Positions 32,658 through 35,475 of a DNA stretch of 35,475 bases are shown here, piece after piece. This DNA comes from an uncultured Collinsella sp. (GTDB lineage Bacteria; Actinomycetota; Coriobacteriia; Coriobacteriales; Coriobacteriaceae): contig UQLI01000025.1 of the NCBI GenBank assembly GCA_900541715.1, positions 1-35,475 on the forward strand. Direction: 5' to 3'. The notes beneath the pieces were generated by a model. The model ran no database searches. It was not told the origin of the DNA and saw only the letters and a list, made by a program, of their open reading frames with translations. Numbering within the stretch: the stretch's first letter is position 1; every line of letters starts with the position of its first letter. The position numbers and the translations under genes were made by a program.

Positions 32658-33215
32658 CTACTCGCACTCAGGAGCCATAGCCTGCTCCAAGAGCTCGGCA
32701 TGCTCCTCCTCGAAAACCGTCCCCACAGGGAAGGCGCGACGGAAGACGAAGCGGGAAATCGGACCGGCTACCAAAAGGTTCCACGGCAGCGCCATCACTA
32801 AATTATGCGGGATGTTGATCATCCAGATCGCGGGCACGGAATACAGGTTCGCAAGGATGCCGCCGGGCATGTGCGTCAGACCCTCACAGGCACCGTACAG
32901 CGACATGATGATGACCATGGGAACGACCATGCAGGAGCTGACGGCAAGCGTCATGGCAAGCGGCGAACTCTTGCCCGGCGTGACCAGGAATTTAAAGGCG
33001 AAACCCTTGGCAAGGGGGCTGGCGACGAACCAGTCGCAGCACATGGCAAAAATGTAGGCAACGGGGAAGCCGAGCCACGCGGCGGCAACAACCTCGCCGT
33101 TGATGGCCCCATGCTGCAGGGCAACGTTGTAGATGCTCATCCAGAGCACCATGCAAAAGCACATGATAAAGGTGAACAGCAGGCTCTCTCGTTTGTTGAT
33201 AGGCATAAAGGGCAT
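32658..33215 (-). CDS. DUF2798 membrane protein
   Basis: The protein has about 185 residues and four membrane spans in two similar halves. Features typical of DUF2798 are MCFCMVLWMSIYN in the first span, WLGFPVAYIFAM and DWFVASPLAKGFAF, then VVPMVIIMSLYG and NLVMALPWNLLVAGPISRF. The function of the family is unknown; a transport role is possible. The ATG at 33215 has AAAGGA very close; a second ATG at 33206 has that same site at a longer distance, so the true start may be either. The leader contains a strong terminator-like hairpin. Confidence 0.8.
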   Translation of the reverse strand: MPFMPINKRESLLFTFIMCFCMVLWMSIYNVALQHGAINGEVVAAAWLGFPVAYIFAMCCDWFVASPLAKGFAFKFLVTPGKSSPLAMTLAVSSCMVVPMVIIMSLYGACEGLTHMPGGILANLYSVPAIWMINIPHNLVMALPWNLLVAGPISRFVFRRAFPVGTVFEEEHAELLEQAMAPECE

Positions 33216-33248
33216 TGTCCTTTCTGTGTTACGCCGCGGCACCACGCA

Positions 33249-33301
33249 ACAAAAACGGGCGGGCAAGATGGAGCTGTTGGGACTTCATCTCGCCCGCCCG
33301 T
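33249..33301 (-). terminator. Strong hairpin with T-run in the leader of the DUF2798 gene
   Basis: Arms 33255-33273 and 33283-33301 (19 nt, 17 matching) form a GC-rich stem. On the minus strand TTTTTGTT follows. Only about 35 bases separate it from the start codon, so a promoter must lie upstream: TTACGA (33367-33362) and TAGGGT (33343-33338) with an 18-bp spacer is a candidate. This arrangement suggests attenuation. Confidence 0.7.
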
Positions 33302-33418
33302 GGTACGTGCGTCTGCGACTACTTATGTGGTGGAACTACCCTAACACGAACGGCGCGCGCTTCGTAAGCGTTGAGTTTATGGAGATGCAGGGCACCAATA
33401 ATCCCCCCCGACCCCATA

Positions 33419-33485
33419 AGTTGCGGTGGAATACGGACTGTTTTGACCCTTTAAGCAGCAATTCAGTCCCTATTTCACCGCAACT
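33419..33485. repeat. REP-like palindrome 1
   Basis: Two 22-nt arms (33419-33440 and 33464-33485) match at 20 positions around a 23-nt spacer. The arms start AGTTGCGGTG. It sits in the gap between the exporter and DUF2798 genes and next to a second palindrome. Confidence 0.75.
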
Positions 33486-33492
33486 CATTGGG

Positions 33493-33521
33493 GGTGCAAA
33501 GTAACCTGTCCCCTTTGCACC
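33493..33521. repeat. REP-like palindrome 2
   Basis: GGTGCAAAG and CTTTGCACC flank an 11-nt centre with CCTGTCCC. It begins two bases after the thrE-type stop codon and may end that transcript. Sequences of this style resemble REP elements mobilised by RAYT transposases, but no such gene is in the window. Confidence 0.7.
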
Positions 33522-33523
33522 AA

Positions 33524-35092
33524 TTAGCTGGTGTGGCGCCAGCGAGGGTCGGTGAGTGTACGTGCCACACCCAGACCAACGGGCAAAAACGCCACGATGA
33601 GCACTGCACGCACAAACCAACCGAGCATATTGACTGTGTCGAAGGTGCACATGTAATACATCGAGCGATACAGATACAAACCCGGCACCATAATGACAAT
33701 CGAAGGCACCGTGAGAGCGATACGCGGGTAGGTGAGCTTGACTTCGGCCAAGCTTGCCAGCAGACCCGATACCAGCGCGCCGATAAACGCTGCTGCCTCG
33801 GGAGGCATTCCCGTGCTGAGGCCCAGGAAGGGAATCATCGTCGGCGCATCGACGAGCGTAAGGCGCAGGGTATTGGAAACGGCGCCGATCAACCCAGCTG
33901 CCGCGGCCATCTTTACCGGGCTGTTGAACATCACCGAGAAGCCGAATACGCCAACGAAGCTCATCACCACGCGCAGGAGCGTAAGGGCAAGCGGCGAAAG
34001 GCCGAGCGGGGCAAAATCATCCGGTGCCAGCCCCACACACTCGGCAACCATCCAGCCCACAAGGGTCGCCATCACAATAATCGACACGGCATACGAAAGA
34101 CGCTCAATGCCGCTTCGCATATCGAGCTTAGCGATGTCGAGGCCTGCCGTAATGAGGGGAAAGCCGGGAATCACGAAGAGCATGGCGCCGATATAGCCTT
34201 CTTGGTGCGACATTGCCCCCGGTACGACCTGGCCAAGGCCGAGCAATGCCAGCAGATACGAAACGCAAGCGAGCGCAACGCCCGTCGTCAGCGCGCTAAA
34301 CTGGCCAAGACCCTGCTTGAGAATATGGGAGCGAGCAAAGTTACCGACACCAGCGCCTACGAATGCGCAGGCCATCTCGATAGGGCCGCCGCCGAGCAAA
34401 AAGACGAAGGCGCCGCAAGCACAGGCTGCCGCAAGGCCCTGTTGCCAGGGAGAGTAATCGGGTTTTGAGCTCTCAACGGTCCTGAGCATCTCGTGGTACT
34501 CGTGTACCGTGAAGCGACGACCATAGGTCTCGATTTCCTTGAGGAAACTCTCCATCATCCAAATGCGATGGGTATTGACTCCCGTTGTGGGCAGGCTGAC
34601 AACCTCGTTAAAGCAGTGGCCATCTTCGATGCAAGTACACTCAAACGACAGAAGGCTCAGGTCGACGTGAATCGTGACGCCGAGTACGGCAGCAACACGA
34701 TTCATGGTATCGCGCACGCGCCAGGCACCTGTTCCGCTTGCCAGCATAAGCATGCCGGTGCGGCAGATGATGGATGATTTATCGGTGAGCGGCGCATCGA
34801 CGGCAAGCTCATCGCCTGCCGTCACGATCTGGTGCCAGTCAGTTTTCATATGGAGCGCGCCGGCACGAACGCCGTGGTGCATGGGGGCTCTCGAAAGCAG
34901 CGAGTTAAGGCGCGAAGGCTGTGAGGGCTCCGCCGATTCGCCCTCGTCCTCGTCGGGCTCTTCATCGACCAGATCAAAGGAATCAAGCGGCGCTGGCTCG
35001 CGACGGTCGATCAGCTCCTCGTCCTCATCATCAAAGTAATTGAACTGATCGAGCATGTCCTCTTCGATTGCACGCTCGCTCGCGTCGTCCAT
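33524..35092 (-). CDS. ThrE-type threonine/serine exporter
   Basis: This is an integral membrane protein of 522 residues. A highly acidic N-terminus of about 70 residues (EEDMLDQFNYFDDEDEEL) precedes the ThrE_1 domain, which starts near LMLASGTGAWRVRDTMNRVA and contains about five spans. The ThrE_2 domain makes up the rest with another set of spans (MFNSPVKMAAAAGLIGAVSN). In Corynebacterium ThrE exports threonine and serine. Both domains are fused, as in that protein. The start at 35092 follows GGGAG; a start at 35137 is in frame but less likely. Exact substrate is inferred from family only. Confidence 0.87.
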   Translation of the reverse strand: MDDASERAIEEDMLDQFNYFDDEDEELIDRREPAPLDSFDLVDEEPDEDEGESAEPSQPSRLNSLLSRAPMHHGVRAGALHMKTDWHQIVTAGDELAVDAPLTDKSSIICRTGMLMLASGTGAWRVRDTMNRVAAVLGVTIHVDLSLLSFECTCIEDGHCFNEVVSLPTTGVNTHRIWMMESFLKEIETYGRRFTVHEYHEMLRTVESSKPDYSPWQQGLAAACACGAFVFLLGGGPIEMACAFVGAGVGNFARSHILKQGLGQFSALTTGVALACVSYLLALLGLGQVVPGAMSHQEGYIGAMLFVIPGFPLITAGLDIAKLDMRSGIERLSYAVSIIVMATLVGWMVAECVGLAPDDFAPLGLSPLALTLLRVVMSFVGVFGFSVMFNSPVKMAAAAGLIGAVSNTLRLTLVDAPTMIPFLGLSTGMPPEAAAFIGALVSGLLASLAEVKLTYPRIALTVPSIVIMVPGLYLYRSMYYMCTFDTVNMLGWFVRAVLIVAFLPVGLGVARTLTDPRWRHTS

Positions 35093-35196
35093 ATAGACGC
35101 TCCCTTCCTGCCGACTAACCCCCATCCTAGGCAGCAACGGCTAAAGGAAACATAAAAGAGACGGCTGTCATGCGAACCATGCGCGCAATAGCCGTG

Positions 35197-35287
35197 GGTA
35201 GTCGTTTAAGAACGTCCCCAATGACTACCAGTAACTCGACAAGGACTGTCCCCAAGTGCCGGCAGAAAAGGAACGTCCCTAAGTGCC
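35197..35287. repeat. REP-like repeat cluster upstream of the ThrE-type gene
   Basis: GGTAGTC (35197-35203) and GACTACC (35223-35229) form one dyad. The unit GTCCC(C/T)AA-TG recurs at 35214, 35248 and 35275, the last two extending to GTGCC. Related GTCCC motifs occur in the palindromes at 33419-33521. The rest of 35093-35475 shows no gene. Confidence 0.6.
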
Positions 35288-35427
35288 AACCAGGGCAACA
35301 CCGCAGATAGAGGACGGACAGCGAAAGCCCGCCAGAGCGAGCAAGGTGCCTTCAAGAAAAATGGCGCCGCAGGTTGAGCATAAGTCAGCGAGCGGGTCGC
35401 ATTTGAGACAAGGTGACGTGAAATCAG

Positions 35428-35450
35428 AACCACCCTTAAAAAGGGTGGTT
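35428..35450. terminator. Bidirectional terminator hairpin near the window end
   Basis: A perfect 10-bp stem AACCACCCTT / AAGGGTGGTT with loop AAA is followed by TGCTCTT. Its gene must lie outside the window. Confidence 0.65.
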
Positions 35451-35475
35451 TGCTCTTAGGGTATAACCCACGGGC

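Noticed and set aside
35206..35433. 75-codon minus-strand frame near the window end
   Set aside because: It spans REP-like repeats and a terminator hairpin and lacks coding features.

Overview
The window looks like chromosomal DNA from a gut Coriobacteriia, most probably Collinsella or a close relative. I infer this from the high-GC housekeeping genes, the disA-ispD-ispF-cysS-rlmB-yacP order, PTS sugar uptake, a giant acyl-CoA dehydratase activase-type protein and the style of the intergenic palindromes. No database search was run, so the genus is an inference.

Layout. At 1-226 lies a minus-strand tRNA cluster (Tyr, Thr, Met) behind a clear promoter. At 630-4443 an RpiR-type regulator diverges from a 6-phospho-beta-glycosidase and a PTS EIIBC permease, forming a sugar-uptake unit. 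The gap at 4446-4979 holds a terminator and two covarying dyads, followed by a second tRNA-Thr. At 5199-6616 an HTH-HipA-like kinase fusion sits behind a near-perfect 28-bp inverted repeat. At 6644-12175 is a minus-strand housekeeping run: disA, ispD, ispF, cysS, rlmB and a NYN nuclease. A long hairpin element lies between cysS and rlmB. At 12333-13100 a yybP-ykoY (Mn2+) riboswitch controls mntP. At 13138-14996 a hipBA pair has three operators spaced exactly 27 bp apart. At 15124-17607 are an M20C dipeptidase and a RelB/DinJ-PIN toxin-antitoxin pair.

The most interesting region is 17780-23225, a compact AT-richer RiPP (ribosomally made, modified peptide) cluster on the minus strand. Its genes in transcription order are a 36-residue Cys/Gly-rich precursor, an intrinsic terminator, an ABC ATPase, two paralogous ABC-2 permeases, a radical SAM/SPASM maturase and an ABC exporter. 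An XRE regulator and a DUF2975 membrane protein lie just upstream (23394-24300) and may control it. The precursor is short and easily missed, but it has a perfect ribosome-binding site and lies directly in front of the transport and maturation genes.

The right part carries clpC (24429-27071), then a TetR regulator. The TetR gene overlaps the end of a 1479-residue protein that joins two activase-type ATPase domains to DUF2229 and HgdB-like regions. A 21-bp palindrome in that operon's promoter is the obvious TetR site. A DUF2798 membrane protein behind a leader terminator and a ThrE-type amino-acid exporter follow. REP-like palindromes lie around 33419-33521 and 35197-35287.

The window holds three toxin-antitoxin-like loci: an HTH-HipA fusion, hipBA and a RelB-PIN pair. 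I saw no CRISPR array, insertion sequence, integrase or phage gene.
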